Positions 17,536-25,557 of a stretch of 64,000 nucleotides of DNA are shown here, one piece after another. The translations under genes and the position numbers were made by a program. The stretch comes from Haloarcula halobia. Its GTDB lineage: Archaea > Halobacteriota > Halobacteria > Halobacteriales > Haloarculaceae. Every line of letters begins with the position of its first letter. The stretch's first letter is position 1. The stretch is from the NCBI RefSeq assembly GCF_029338255.1, contig NZ_CP119787.1, positions 2,046,001 through 2,110,000 on the forward strand, written 5' to 3'. The notes below the pieces were generated by a model, which saw nothing but the letters and a program-made list of their open reading frames with translations, had not been told where the DNA came from and made no database searches.

Positions 17536-17814
17536 ATGACCTCCACAGAACCGACCCGGAAAATCAAATCGACGTTGTTCTGCCCCAGCTGCGAGTACCG
17601 CGGCGAGGCCGACACCGACTGGGTGGAGTACACCCTGCGAGGACACACCCAGCGTCGCTGTCCTGCGTGTTACGACGTCGTGGACAGGCGGCCGGCACGC
17701 GGCGACGAGGACGCGTGGGCACGGTACACGGCACCGATGCAGTCCGGTCTCGTGGCCTGGAAGGCCGGCCTGCAACGCGTCAGCGAGTCGGTCAGACAGT
17801 TTTCCCCACTGTAG
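17536..17814 (+). CDS. Small zinc-ribbon protein, uncharacterised
   Basis: A 92-residue protein with two cysteine pairs, FCPSC (near residue 17) and RCPAC (near residue 43), separated by about 27 residues: a zinc-ribbon arrangement. The C-terminal third is helical and basic/aromatic (WARYTAPMQSGLVAWKAGLQRVSESV). Similar small zinc proteins are common in haloarchaea and act in regulation or complex assembly, but no role can be given here. It is convergent with the sensor kinase gene, 30 nt apart. Confidence 0.65.
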   Translation: MTSTEPTRKIKSTLFCPSCEYRGEADTDWVEYTLRGHTQRRCPACYDVVDRRPARGDEDAWARYTAPMQSGLVAWKAGLQRVSESVRQFSPL

Positions 17815-17844
17815 CGTCCCCGACTACGCTGCCGTATCCCGCCG

Positions 17845-19992
17845 TCAGCGGGTGACCTCGACGCCGGTAATCTCGAACCGGGCGCCGCCCGTCTCGCCGG
17901 AGGCGTGGTCGAGTGACCAGCCGTGAGCGTCGGCGACCCGGCGCGCGATGCTGAGGCCGAAGCCCGTCCCCTCAGCGAGATTCGACCACCCGGGCTCGAA
18001 GACCGCGTCCCCGTACGCGGCCGGCAGGCCGGGCCCGTCGTCCTCGACGTAGAAGCCGTCCGCCAGCTCCCCGACGGTGACGGTCACCGACTCCCCGCCG
18101 TGTTCGACGGCGTTGCGCAGGAGGTTCTCGAAGAGCTGCTTGAGTCTGGACCGGTCGGCGTGGACGGAGCAATCGACGTCCGCCCGCAGGGTCGCCGCCT
18201 CCGTCTCGACGGTCTGCCAGCACTCCGTCACCAGGGTCGCGAGGTCGACGGGTTCGGCGTCGTTCATCTGGTTGCCGTCCCGAGCGAGTTGCAGGAGGTC
18301 GTCGATGAGCGTCGACATGCGTTCGTGTGCGTCCTCGATACGGTCGAGGTGGTCACTCTCACAGTCCTCGCGGGCGAGTTCGAGGTGGGCCCCCGCCACG
18401 TGGAGTGGGTTCCGGAGGTCGTGACTGACGACGGACGCGAACTGCTCGAGTTGCTCCTCGCGCGCTTTCCGCTCGGAGATGTCGCGGCTGACGACGATGA
18501 ACCGCGCCTCGTCGTCCATGTCGTGGCGCCGGGTGTGGACCTCGACTGGGAACGTACTCCCGTCTTTCCGGCGGTACCGTCCCTCGATCGTGAATTCGTC
18601 GTCCTGGTCCATCGACTGCCAGTGGGCCCTGGCGGTCTCCGGGTCGGCGCGTTCGTCGACGTCCCAGACCTTCATGGCGGTCAGCGTCGACTCGTCGTAG
18701 CCGGTCTGTTCGCACAGTCGCGGGTTCGGGTCGATGATGTTCCCGTCTATGTCGTGGATGTTGATCATGTCGGGCGACTCGTCGAACAGCGATTCGAGCC
18801 GGGCCTTCGTCTCCTGGAGCGCCTGTTCGCGCTTCTTCCGTCCGGTGACGTCGCGGCTGTTGACGACGATGCCGTCGATGCCCGGGTGGTCCCGGTAGTC
18901 GGTGGCACGGAGTTCGAGCCAGCGCCACTCGTCGCCGGCCGTCCGGAACCGTAGTTCGTCGTCGGTACGCCGCTCGTCGCTCGTCAGGAGCTGCTCGAAG
19001 GTCTGGAGTGCCGAGGCTCTGTCGTCCGGGTGAACGTACTCGAAACCCTGCTCGCCCACCAGCTGACCCGCGTCGTAGCCGAGGATCCGCGTCACCGACG
19101 GGCTCTGGTACTGTATCGTTCTGTCCTCGTCGAGGACGGTGATGATGTCGGTCGATCCCTCGAGATACGCCTTGTAGCGCTCGAGGTCGCGCTGTCGCTC
19201 CCTCCGGTCCGTGACGTCTTGGAACAGCGAGATGACGGTCACGACGTCGCCGTCGTCGTCGGTGATGACGCGATTGTGCCACTCACAGACGATTCGCTCG
19301 CCGTCCTTGCGCACGTTCTCGTCGACGCTCCGGAACCCACCCCTCGCCGCCTCGAGTTCGTCGGTGACCCGGTCGACGTGCTCGTAACTCTCCTCCGTCA
19401 CGAGTACCTCCCACGTCTCGCCGACGAGTTCCGATTCGGTGTACCCGAGGATCTCCTCTCCAGTCTCGTTCAGCCGGACGATCTCGAAGTCCTCGTCGTA
19501 CTCCAGGACGCCAAGCGGCGACTGCTCAAGGAGCAACGACAGCCGGTCCCGACTCTCCTCGAGCGCGGTCGCGGCCCGGTACTGCTCGACGGCGTTCGTG
19601 ATGCGGTTGGCGAGCACGGTGTACTGTCCCGTGCCCGTCTCTTTCTGCAGATAGTCGGTGACGCCCCTGGAGATGGCTTCGCTGGCGATCTCCTCGGACC
19701 CTTTCCCGGTGTAGAGGATAAACGGCAGGTCCGGGTGGTCCTCGCGGACGGCCGAGAGGAACTCGATGCCGTTCCGGTCCGGGATGTCGTAGTCGGAGAC
19801 GATGCAGTCGAACCGGTGTTCGGCGAGCATCGCCAGTCCCTCGTCGACGTCGCTGGCCGTGGTCACCTCGAACCGGTCGTTTTCCACCTCGAGATAGGTC
19901 TTTGTGAGATCCAGCAGGCCCGGTTCGTCGTCCACGTGGAGGATGGCGATCGTACCGTTGTCGGTCGCGCGCCTGCTCGGGGAGGAGGTCAT
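17845..19992 (-). CDS. Hybrid sensor: receiver domain, PAS domains, histidine kinase
   Basis: A 715-residue soluble protein. A receiver domain (about 14-135) has an acidic DDE cluster and phosphoacceptor D67 (IVSDYDIP). Three PAS domains with PAC tails follow (about 145-270, 275-395, 400-510; VTDRRERQ, VTGRKKRE and ISERKARE mark their ends). A HisKA domain has H524 (VVSHDLRNPL), and the ATPase domain shows NLLRNAVEHGG, DDGPGLP and GTGFGLSIARR. No membrane segment is present, so it senses cytoplasmic signals such as redox or light through PAS cofactors (inference). The layout is common in haloarchaea. No dedicated output regulator is adjacent. The start at 19992 is not certain within about 10 codons. 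Confidence 0.9.
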   Translation of the reverse strand: MTSSPSRRATDNGTIAILHVDDEPGLLDLTKTYLEVENDRFEVTTASDVDEGLAMLAEHRFDCIVSDYDIPDRNGIEFLSAVREDHPDLPFILYTGKGSEEIASEAISRGVTDYLQKETGTGQYTVLANRITNAVEQYRAATALEESRDRLSLLLEQSPLGVLEYDEDFEIVRLNETGEEILGYTESELVGETWEVLVTEESYEHVDRVTDELEAARGGFRSVDENVRKDGERIVCEWHNRVITDDDGDVVTVISLFQDVTDRRERQRDLERYKAYLEGSTDIITVLDEDRTIQYQSPSVTRILGYDAGQLVGEQGFEYVHPDDRASALQTFEQLLTSDERRTDDELRFRTAGDEWRWLELRATDYRDHPGIDGIVVNSRDVTGRKKREQALQETKARLESLFDESPDMINIHDIDGNIIDPNPRLCEQTGYDESTLTAMKVWDVDERADPETARAHWQSMDQDDEFTIEGRYRRKDGSTFPVEVHTRRHDMDDEARFIVVSRDISERKAREEQLEQFASVVSHDLRNPLHVAGAHLELAREDCESDHLDRIEDAHERMSTLIDDLLQLARDGNQMNDAEPVDLATLVTECWQTVETEAATLRADVDCSVHADRSRLKQLFENLLRNAVEHGGESVTVTVGELADGFYVEDDGPGLPAAYGDAVFEPGWSNLAEGTGFGLSIARRVADAHGWSLDHASGETGGARFEITGVEVTR

Positions 19993-20688
19993 CTGTCACC
20001 CCCTCCCTTCCGGGGGCGTTCGCCACTCGAGCGGTCGCACTCGCCACCGTGGGCGGGTCGCCAGGATCGTACCGCGATGGCGGCCCGGCCACGTGAAGTA
20101 GCCAGGCTGACCGCGATGGTCGTCGTCCGAGCGGTGCCAGAGACGTGGCCGGGGCGTAGCATCGTCATGTGTATCGTGGGCACGGAGCGATGTGTCAGGT
20201 GGGATACCGCGACCGGCCGAGGAATGACCCGTCCGCTCGCGACGCCACCGAGAACATTCGCTCCCGGGTCCGACACCCTTGCATACAGTGTAGAACAGTG
20301 ACGTATCGGGATATAGTTTTATCTCACCCTGTGGCAACCTTCACGGTTCAACGGGTGGTGCTACGCACGTGCTGTTGACAGTCCTCCGACGAGTCTTCGT
20401 CCGGGCACATCAAGACAGGGATCCGCATGATATCCGGAGGGATACTATGGCGTATCGTTTTACACTGAGAGGACAGGACCTGCTGCATCCGTACCCTGAA
20501 TCTCGCGCGGCTAACCAGAGTAGACAGATTTCGGGGCACCCGACGGGTCTCATCTCCGACTCCTCATCATCGACAACTTCCGATGTCTCGTGAGATAGAC
20601 GGGCTACTACCGAGGAACCCACCTCCACGGTAGACAGTGGCTGAAGTGGCCTGTAGTACTCGGAAATCAGTCTAACAGGACGCTCGAA
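19993..20688. other. About 700-nt non-coding stretch on the left flank of the accessory island
   Basis: No frame here has recognisable protein similarity or the neighbours' codon bias. The left part (19993-20300) is GC-rich and could be leader or decayed sequence; from about 20300 the composition falls toward A/T with TATA-like GATATAGTTTTATC at 20311-20324. The change in composition continues into the repeat-bounded island, so this may be decayed island sequence. No RNA gene is recognised. Confidence 0.45.
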
Positions 20689-20730
20689 ATGTACGCCCGG
20701 AACACTACCGGAAGAGAATCTACTAGTAGG
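20689..20730 (+). repeat. Island repeat, copy A (42 bp)
   Basis: First of three near-identical 42-bp direct repeats. It begins ATGTACGCCCGGAACACTAC and ends in the palindrome CTACTAGTAG plus G. It matches copy B at 38 of 42 positions and copy C at 37 of 42 by my manual alignment. It lies 57 nt beyond the stop of the small gene at 20788 and marks the left edge of the Doc module. Confidence 0.85.
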
Positions 20731-20787
20731 TTCGGTAGAAGTAAAACTCACGTTTCTGCGAACCGAGAAGGGACGGACGTGAGAACG

Positions 20788-20928
20788 CTATTCGTTTTCT
20801 AGAGCGTCGTAAATGTCGCGGTGTTCGTCCCGATCAGCCTTGGCGACACGCAACACGAGCTCTCGACGAATCTCCTCCATCACGTCGTCAAGCTGTGTTC
20901 GTTCCTCTGTTTTCTTTTCCGTCGCCAT
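20788..20928 (-). CDS. Small acidic partner protein downstream of Doc toxin (possible antitoxin)
   Basis: A 46-residue, highly charged, helical protein, MATEKKTEERTQLDDVMEEI..., ending DIYDALENE. It starts 25 nt after the Doc-like toxin stop and is read in the same direction. Its size, charge and pairing suggest an antitoxin or accessory subunit, but its position after the toxin differs from the usual phd-doc order and no DNA-binding motif is visible. An in-frame extension to 21000 exists, but the ATG at 20928 is preferred because it starts the charged helix and avoids overlap with the toxin gene. Confidence 0.55.
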   Translation of the reverse strand: MATEKKTEERTQLDDVMEEIRRELVLRVAKADRDEHRDIYDALENE

Positions 20929-20953
20929 GTCTACTTCTTGACCACGAATCCGG

Positions 20954-21442
20954 TTAATCGTTCGGGTCCGATGATTCGTCGGACAACTGATCAAGTCCAT
21001 ACTCGACGAGGTCGCCTCGCCATCGTTCGACCACTTCGTTCAAATCAACGTCTGTCGTGTGTGCTCGAAGATATTCGAGCACGTCGTCCTCATCGACTGC
21101 CTTCTCGTCGGTGCCGAACTCCACCAGTATCTCTCTGATTTCGTCGTCGTAATCGAAGCGATAGCCGTTGAGCAGATAGAATACGACCACCACGTTGAGT
21201 GCGGTGCGCTTGTTTCCGTCCACGAACGGATGGTTGGCGACGAGAAGCCGAAGCAGGTGAAACGCCTTCTCGTGAACCGTCTCTGGAACCGACCCGAAGC
21301 TCCCTTCCTCGACGTACTCAAGTGCGAACTCAACGTCACCCCGGTTCCGGACGCCAGGGCTGGTATCCGGGTATTCGGAGACGATATCGTCGTGGATATC
21401 GACGATGTCCTTGGCGGACGGATACCAGAGCCGATCACTCAT
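20954..21442 (-). CDS. Doc/Fic family toxin (death-on-curing type)
   Basis: A 162-residue Fic-fold protein with the catalytic loop HPFVDGNKRTA at residues 71-81, the H-x-F-x-D-G-N-K-R signature. Bacterial Doc phosphorylates EF-Tu; canonical Fic enzymes AMPylate. The Asp-Gly-Asn-Lys-Arg form here is close to Doc. Surrounding helices (ETVHEKAFHLLRLLVAN before it, LNVVVVFYLLNGY after it) match the family. A TTG start at 21454 is possible; the ATG at 21442 is preferred. The target in archaea is unknown. The gene lies between copies A and B of the island repeat. Confidence 0.85.
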   Translation of the reverse strand: MSDRLWYPSAKDIVDIHDDIVSEYPDTSPGVRNRGDVEFALEYVEEGSFGSVPETVHEKAFHLLRLLVANHPFVDGNKRTALNVVVVFYLLNGYRFDYDDEIREILVEFGTDEKAVDEDDVLEYLRAHTTDVDLNEVVERWRGDLVEYGLDQLSDESSDPND

Positions 21443-21522
21443 CGTCCGCGCCAACGGGTGGGGAGAAAATGTAGCTTTCCACGCGGGGATTCGCGCGACC
21501 GCCGCTGGAACTCAGTTCGAAA

Positions 21523-21564
21523 ATGTACGCCCGGAACACTACCGGACGAGGATCTACTAGTGAG
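21523..21564 (+). repeat. Island repeat, copy B (42 bp)
   Basis: Second direct copy, differing from copy A at four positions by manual alignment; the terminal palindrome is altered to CTACTAGTGAG. It lies between the divergently read Doc module (start at 21442) and HTH/MazF module (start at 21620), exactly at the module boundary. Confidence 0.85.
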
Positions 21565-21619
21565 CCCGTACGCGAAGTACAGCAGTACATTCATTACATC
21601 AGCACTCTAATTCCTCCGT

Positions 21620-21994
21620 ATGCCCGTGAGTATCGACGAGTTCGAATCGGGGGACTTGCCGGAGGGGCCGAGCGTGCCCGAGCAGGTGATCACGTACCTC
21701 CACACGCATCGGGACGCAGCGTTCACCCGGTCAGAGATTGCGACCGCTATCGACGAAGATCCGAACACGGTCGGCACAGCACTCACGCGACTGAAAGAGC
21801 GCGATCTCGTCCGTCACCGTGGTCAGTACTGGGCAATCGCGGAGGACGAACAGCGAGTCACTGCCGCGTACGACCTCCACGACGTGAGCAGACGGCTTGA
21901 CGAAGCCGACGGTGGGATCGATTCAGCGGATTGGGACGCTGTCGCTCCTGACCAAACCCATCCGAGCGAACAGGATTCGAGCGAGGACGGGTAA
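21620..21994 (+). CDS. Winged-helix protein paired with MazF-type toxin (probable antitoxin/repressor)
   Basis: A 124-residue protein. A winged helix (VPEQVITYLHTHRDAAFTRSEI...PNTVGTALTRLKERDLVRHRGQYWAI) occupies residues 19-75 and an acidic, probably disordered tail follows (to SEQDSSEDG). The tail is the kind of segment antitoxins use to wrap a toxin. Its stop lies 3 nt before the MazF-like gene. A MarR/PhiH1-like HTH serving as antitoxin is an inference from pairing and tail. Confidence 0.75.
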   Translation: MPVSIDEFESGDLPEGPSVPEQVITYLHTHRDAAFTRSEIATAIDEDPNTVGTALTRLKERDLVRHRGQYWAIAEDEQRVTAAYDLHDVSRRLDEADGGIDSADWDAVAPDQTHPSEQDSSEDG

Positions 21995-21997
21995 TCG

Positions 21998-22327
21998 ATG
22001 GAGCCGGAACGCGGCGATGTCGTCAGGAGTACCGATCCATTCAAACACGGTACCGAGCGTCAGCGTCCGTGGCTCGTCGTGAACACCAGTACCCACCCGT
22101 TCGCCGACGAGCAACACATTGCGGTCGCTATCTCTACGAAGGAATACGACGACTCGCTTCCGCTCAGTGAGGACATCTGGGAAGTCGGCGGCGTTCCACG
22201 AGAGTCGTTCGTCTCGCCATGGGCGGTCCACTCACCCCGGAGCGAGGACATTGTTGCGTGGCAGGGTCGAGTCACTGACGAATTCGTGGACCGCGTCGTC
22301 GATTCGCTGGAGACGTATCTCCGGTAG
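21998..22327 (+). CDS. PemK/MazF family toxin (endoribonuclease fold)
   Basis: A 109-residue protein, MEPERGDVVRSTDPFKHGTERQRPWLVVN..., with the PemK/MazF SH3-like barrel pattern: an N-terminal RGDVV strand, an RPWLVVN strand with the conserved Arg-Pro, a mid-protein Thr/Ser (AVAISTKEY), and a C-terminal helix (DEFVDRVVDSLETYL). MazF-type toxins cut mRNA at short motifs. It is 3 nt downstream of the putative antitoxin gene, and repeat copy C begins 7 nt after its stop. Confidence 0.8.
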   Translation: MEPERGDVVRSTDPFKHGTERQRPWLVVNTSTHPFADEQHIAVAISTKEYDDSLPLSEDIWEVGGVPRESFVSPWAVHSPRSEDIVAWQGRVTDEFVDRVVDSLETYLR

Positions 22328-22334
22328 TTCTGAG

Positions 22335-22376
22335 ATGTACGCCCGCAACACTACCGAGCGAAAATCTACTAGTAGG
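22335..22376 (+). repeat. Island repeat, copy C (42 bp)
   Basis: Third direct copy, with the CTACTAGTAG palindrome intact at 22366-22375. It differs from copy A at five positions by manual alignment. It starts 7 nt after the MazF-like stop and precedes an A/T-rich promoter region for the next module (TTTTTATTACTTATG at 22447-22461). Confidence 0.85.
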
Positions 22377-22490
22377 CCTAGTGAAAGTGAAATCGTATGA
22401 GTGGTATCTGCTCAGTACAGGCCGATCATTGGCGGACTGACGCACATTTTTATTACTTATGTCGTCGTTTGTTGTTACCATATACCATAC

Positions 22491-23203
22491 ATGACCACCG
22501 CAGAATCTTCAACAGTCGCGGATAGTCAGTCAGCCACACAGAAGAGCGGAACGCTCGGTGGATTCGCTGGCACCTTCGTTCCGGGACTTTGCTTCGAGAG
22601 CGGCTACTGTTTTTGGCTCCTCGCATTCACCGATACACCGACTCAGTTCAATGAGTACACCGAACTGTGGATTATCACGCCGGATGGAGAACGGATTCTC
22701 TATACTGACCCTGAACCAGCCGCAGAGGAAGTCCAGAAGTACCATGATTTCGACCGGGTGAATGGTGCTACCATTACTTGTGACCTCAGTGACAAGCGTT
22801 TCAGTGTTGAGATGGAAGCGACCGATGGGACGGAGTTGGAACTGACCGGCGCTGCCCGCCAAACCATCGGAACCAGAATATTGAATACCGTCATTGGACT
22901 GACGCCTGACGCTATCCTTCAGAGCCGTGTGGGAACAACAGTAAGCACTCTCTCTCTCTGAATCTGCTTTTGGATGCTAATGGGCTGAAAGTCGCCGGAC
23001 GGACGGAAACAGACCGACGGTATCGGCTGGATGCCAAGCGGTTACAACAGATTACAAACGCCTCTGGGACCTTAGATGAGCGCGATCTCGGTTCGCTCAG
23101 TTCCCCGGACCAACCGATTGAATTTGGCGACGCAAAAACGACTTCGGACGCGCTGTATGTTCCCGGTACATTACATTTGGAACAACGCAACGGAAAAAAG
23201 TAA
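22491..23203 (+). pseudogene. Uncharacterised lipocalin-like protein, split by a (CT)6 frameshift
   Basis: The first frame runs from the ATG at 22491 to a stop at 22959-22961 (156 residues: MTTAESSTVADSQ..., then LWIITPDGERILYTDPEPA). A second frame covers 22910-23203 and ends PGTLHLEQRNGKK. They join across a CT dinucleotide tract of exactly six units (22948-22959): removing one CT unit fuses them into one protein of about 236 residues reading ...VSTLSLNLLLDANGLKV. This suggests a slippage frameshift, either a disabled gene or reversible phase variation. The beta-rich pattern hints at a lipocalin-like barrel; no family is assigned with confidence. Base composition is lower in GC than the flanks, consistent with transfer. 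Confidence 0.65.
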
Positions 23204-23218
23204 CACCCAAGAGGGGTG

Positions 23219-23650
23219 TCAAAACGGGAGTTCGACGGCACCAATGCCTTCCATAAGCCCCAACATATCTGTCCGTGGCCACTCGTCAACGACATACCCA
23301 TCATTAATTCGGAACAGGGCCGCATTGGTTATCTCGAAGCGATTCCCCGTTGCGGGAATTCCCAGCATCTCCCCTGAATGAGTCATAGCCATCTCGAAGT
23401 CGTAGGCGACGATGTCGTCCTCGACCAGACAGTGTAGTTCCGTGATCTCGATGTCGGAGAACCCACCGAGGGCTCCCTGCAGGTATCCTTGAAGCGCTTC
23501 GCGGCCCTCAATACTTCCCTGCAGGCCACCGTGGCGGGTTGCTCCCGATGCGTAGAACTCCGGGACTACATCGAATGACTGCTTCTCGTAGAGCGTTTGA
23601 TAGAGCTCACGGACCAGTTCCTTTTGTTCTGCTGAGCTGTCTTCACTCAT
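23219..23650 (-). CDS. SnoaL-like/ester cyclase family protein
   Basis: A 143-residue single-domain NTF2-fold protein. Typical features are an N-terminal helix (ELVRELYQTLYEKQSFDVVPEFYA), GGLQGSIEGREALQGYLQGALGGFSDIEIT, VEDDIVAYDFEMAMTHSGEMLGIPATGNRFEI and a terminal strand pair. SnoaL-like proteins include polyketide cyclases and hydrolases on small hydrophobic substrates; most haloarchaeal members are uncharacterised. It is convergent with the split lipocalin-like gene (15 nt apart), and the two make up the third module of the island. Confidence 0.75.
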   Translation of the reverse strand: MSEDSSAEQKELVRELYQTLYEKQSFDVVPEFYASGATRHGGLQGSIEGREALQGYLQGALGGFSDIEITELHCLVEDDIVAYDFEMAMTHSGEMLGIPATGNRFEITNAALFRINDGYVVDEWPRTDMLGLMEGIGAVELPF

Positions 23651-24057
23651 AGTTCGGCTCCTGTTGCGTTCCGTAAGATGGCTACCTCTCCAATCAGCTA
23701 CTGACCCCGTGGAACGCTACTCTCGAAATGTACCAGCGACTATGTTAAATGTTACCTCTCCTCAAGAAATCCGTTGTAGTCCATATTATTTTGAAGTTAT
23801 CTAAATATCATACTGAAATTATCGCCCGGAACACTAACGTCCGGCATCATCCTGGGCGGTGTGCCAGGTCAGCCGACAAACCCTCGTGCCGGGCGGTCGC
23901 CTCACGGCGACGGGTCCGCTGTGTCACGCGCCCGGGTTCTCCGGTCTGTCATCGTCCCGATGTCGGGCCTCGGCCGGGGATTGAAGGCACGTGCTCGACG
24001 GTACCGTGTCGGTACACCTAAGCGTGGCGTTCGGGTCCGGGCCGGCTTCGCGTGGCC
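23651..24057. other. 407-nt intergenic region at the right edge of the island
   Basis: The first half (to about 23840) is unusually A/T-rich and holds the promoter of the SnoaL-like gene and a partial repeat copy. After about 23850 the sequence returns to the GC-rich composition of the core chromosome. No gene or RNA is recognised. The composition switch at the partial repeat marks the likely right boundary of the insertion. Confidence 0.5.
23815..23838 (+). repeat. Island repeat, partial copy D
   Basis: GAAAT, then the 14-mer CGCCCGGAACACTA (23823-23836) shared with copies A and B, then ACG in place of CCG. The second half of the 42-bp unit, including the CTACTAGTAG palindrome, is missing. 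Same orientation as copies A-C. Confidence 0.6.
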
Positions 24058-25416
24058 CTATACGGTGTAGTCCGACTCGCGCAACTGGACGTACCGGCCG
24101 TTCCGGTAACCGAACTTACCCCACTTGTACGTCACAACCATCTTCAGGCCGTAGTAGCCGCCTCTGAGGGCCGCGTCGGCCTTGATACCGCGGGTGTCCA
24201 TCAGGGCATTGGCGGTGGCGAAGGCGCGGTCCCAGTCCGCCGGGCGCCAATCACGGACCATGTCGGCGAAGGTGACGTTGCGGAGGATCTCGTCACCGAT
24301 GGCGGCGTGCCACTCGTCGTTGTAGCGGTCGAGACGCCCCTGAGCGGCGAGGCGACCGGCGATTTTCCCGGTCCGGACAGCGACGTGGTCGCCGCCCTCG
24401 TGGAACGCCGACGTCGCGCCCATCGCCCCGCCAGTGACGGCGATGCCCGCCCGGCAGGGGGATTCGATGGGGCGTGTCGAGGAGATGGGGTAGGTCTCCG
24501 TCCCGCCGGACTTGCCCCGGTCCTCGACGAGCGGGAAATCGGCGAGGTCGTAGTCGGGGAACTGCCGTTCGAGGAGGCGTCTCACATACTCGTTCCCGCG
24601 GGGGATGCCATCGTCCTCGTGACGCAGCAGGTCCCACTCGCGCTTGTCGTAATCCCCGATGTCGAGGCCGATTGGCATCGTCAGGCCGATGCGAGCCACC
24701 GGCGGGTCGTTCGGGAAGATCCAGGGATAGGCCGTGTGGCCGGGCATGATACCCCACCAGAACTCGATGAACTCCGGGTCGAACAGCTCCTCGGGCATCC
24801 GGCGGTGTTCCTGGTAGGCGATGTGGTTGGCCGACGTCGAGGGGAGAATCTCTGCCATCGAGCGCCCGTCGGGGAGGAACTGGTCGAGCGTCCCGCTGGT
24901 CACGGTGCGCTGTGGCCCGTCGGCCAGCACGACCGCGTCGGCTCTGAGATTCTCGCCGTCTGCGAGGGTGACCGTGTGGCGTGGCGTCCGGGAGAGGTCC
25001 GACTCGACGCCGGTGACGCTGACGCCCGTCCGGTAGTCCGCCCCGGCCTCGAGGGCACGCTCGCGGAGCCAGTCGTCGAACTTCGCCCGGTGGAACGTGA
25101 ATCCGAACCCGTCGTAGGTGGCGTCGATGCCCGTCTCGGTCAGCTCCAGTTCGCTGTCGGGGCCGTAGAACCTCGCGCCCTCGAGTTCGCTCAAGACCAC
25201 GTCCTCGGGGAACTCGCCGGGCTCGAACTCCATGATGTCGAGCCAGTAATCCAGCAGTCCGGCCGCGTCCGTCGAGTCCGGACCCAACCCTTCGCGGTCG
25301 GCCCTGGGGACCCCCTTCTCCAGGACCACAGCGTCGGCGCTGTGGGCGGCCGCGGCCCGGGCCGCAGCGGACCCGGCCGGGCCGCCGCCGACGATAGCGA
25401 CGTCTACGTCTTCCAT
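24058..25416 (-). CDS. Geranylgeranyl reductase family flavoprotein
   Basis: A 452-residue FAD oxidoreductase. The N-terminal dinucleotide motif is VGGGPAGSAAARAAA, there is a mid-protein second FAD contact (AVVLADGP), and GGAMGATSAFHEGGDHVAVRTGKIAG (about 335-360) is the family's second flavin motif. Family members saturate geranylgeranyl chains of archaeal lipids or reduce related isoprenoids; this may be a paralogue with another substrate. The ATG at 25416 starts directly at the Rossmann strand. It is divergent from a 2-hydroxyacid dehydrogenase gene across 141 nt. Confidence 0.85.
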   Translation of the reverse strand: MEDVDVAIVGGGPAGSAAARAAAAHSADAVVLEKGVPRADREGLGPDSTDAAGLLDYWLDIMEFEPGEFPEDVVLSELEGARFYGPDSELELTETGIDATYDGFGFTFHRAKFDDWLRERALEAGADYRTGVSVTGVESDLSRTPRHTVTLADGENLRADAVVLADGPQRTVTSGTLDQFLPDGRSMAEILPSTSANHIAYQEHRRMPEELFDPEFIEFWWGIMPGHTAYPWIFPNDPPVARIGLTMPIGLDIGDYDKREWDLLRHEDDGIPRGNEYVRRLLERQFPDYDLADFPLVEDRGKSGGTETYPISSTRPIESPCRAGIAVTGGAMGATSAFHEGGDHVAVRTGKIAGRLAAQGRLDRYNDEWHAAIGDEILRNVTFADMVRDWRPADWDRAFATANALMDTRGIKADAALRGGYYGLKMVVTYKWGKFGYRNGRYVQLRESDYTV

Positions 25417-25557
25417 ACGCACAGTCGTGCCGCCCCGGTGGCTAAAACCTATTGTCTCGGACCGCTCGAGTGCTCGTCTCGCCGCCGTTCGCCGCCACAA
25501 TTTTGCCAGTCCGGTGAGCAGGCCACCTATGCACGATACCGACGCACGGAGGCCACG

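Noticed and set aside
19996-20337. Minus-strand frame of about 113 residues upstream of the hybrid kinase
   Set aside because: Basic, Arg/Pro-rich composition unlike haloarchaeal proteins and no motif; treated as non-coding.
20689-23838. Integron or prophage
   Set aside because: No integrase, attC-like folded sites or phage genes are visible; only the direct repeats are shared with an integron array, so no such name is used.
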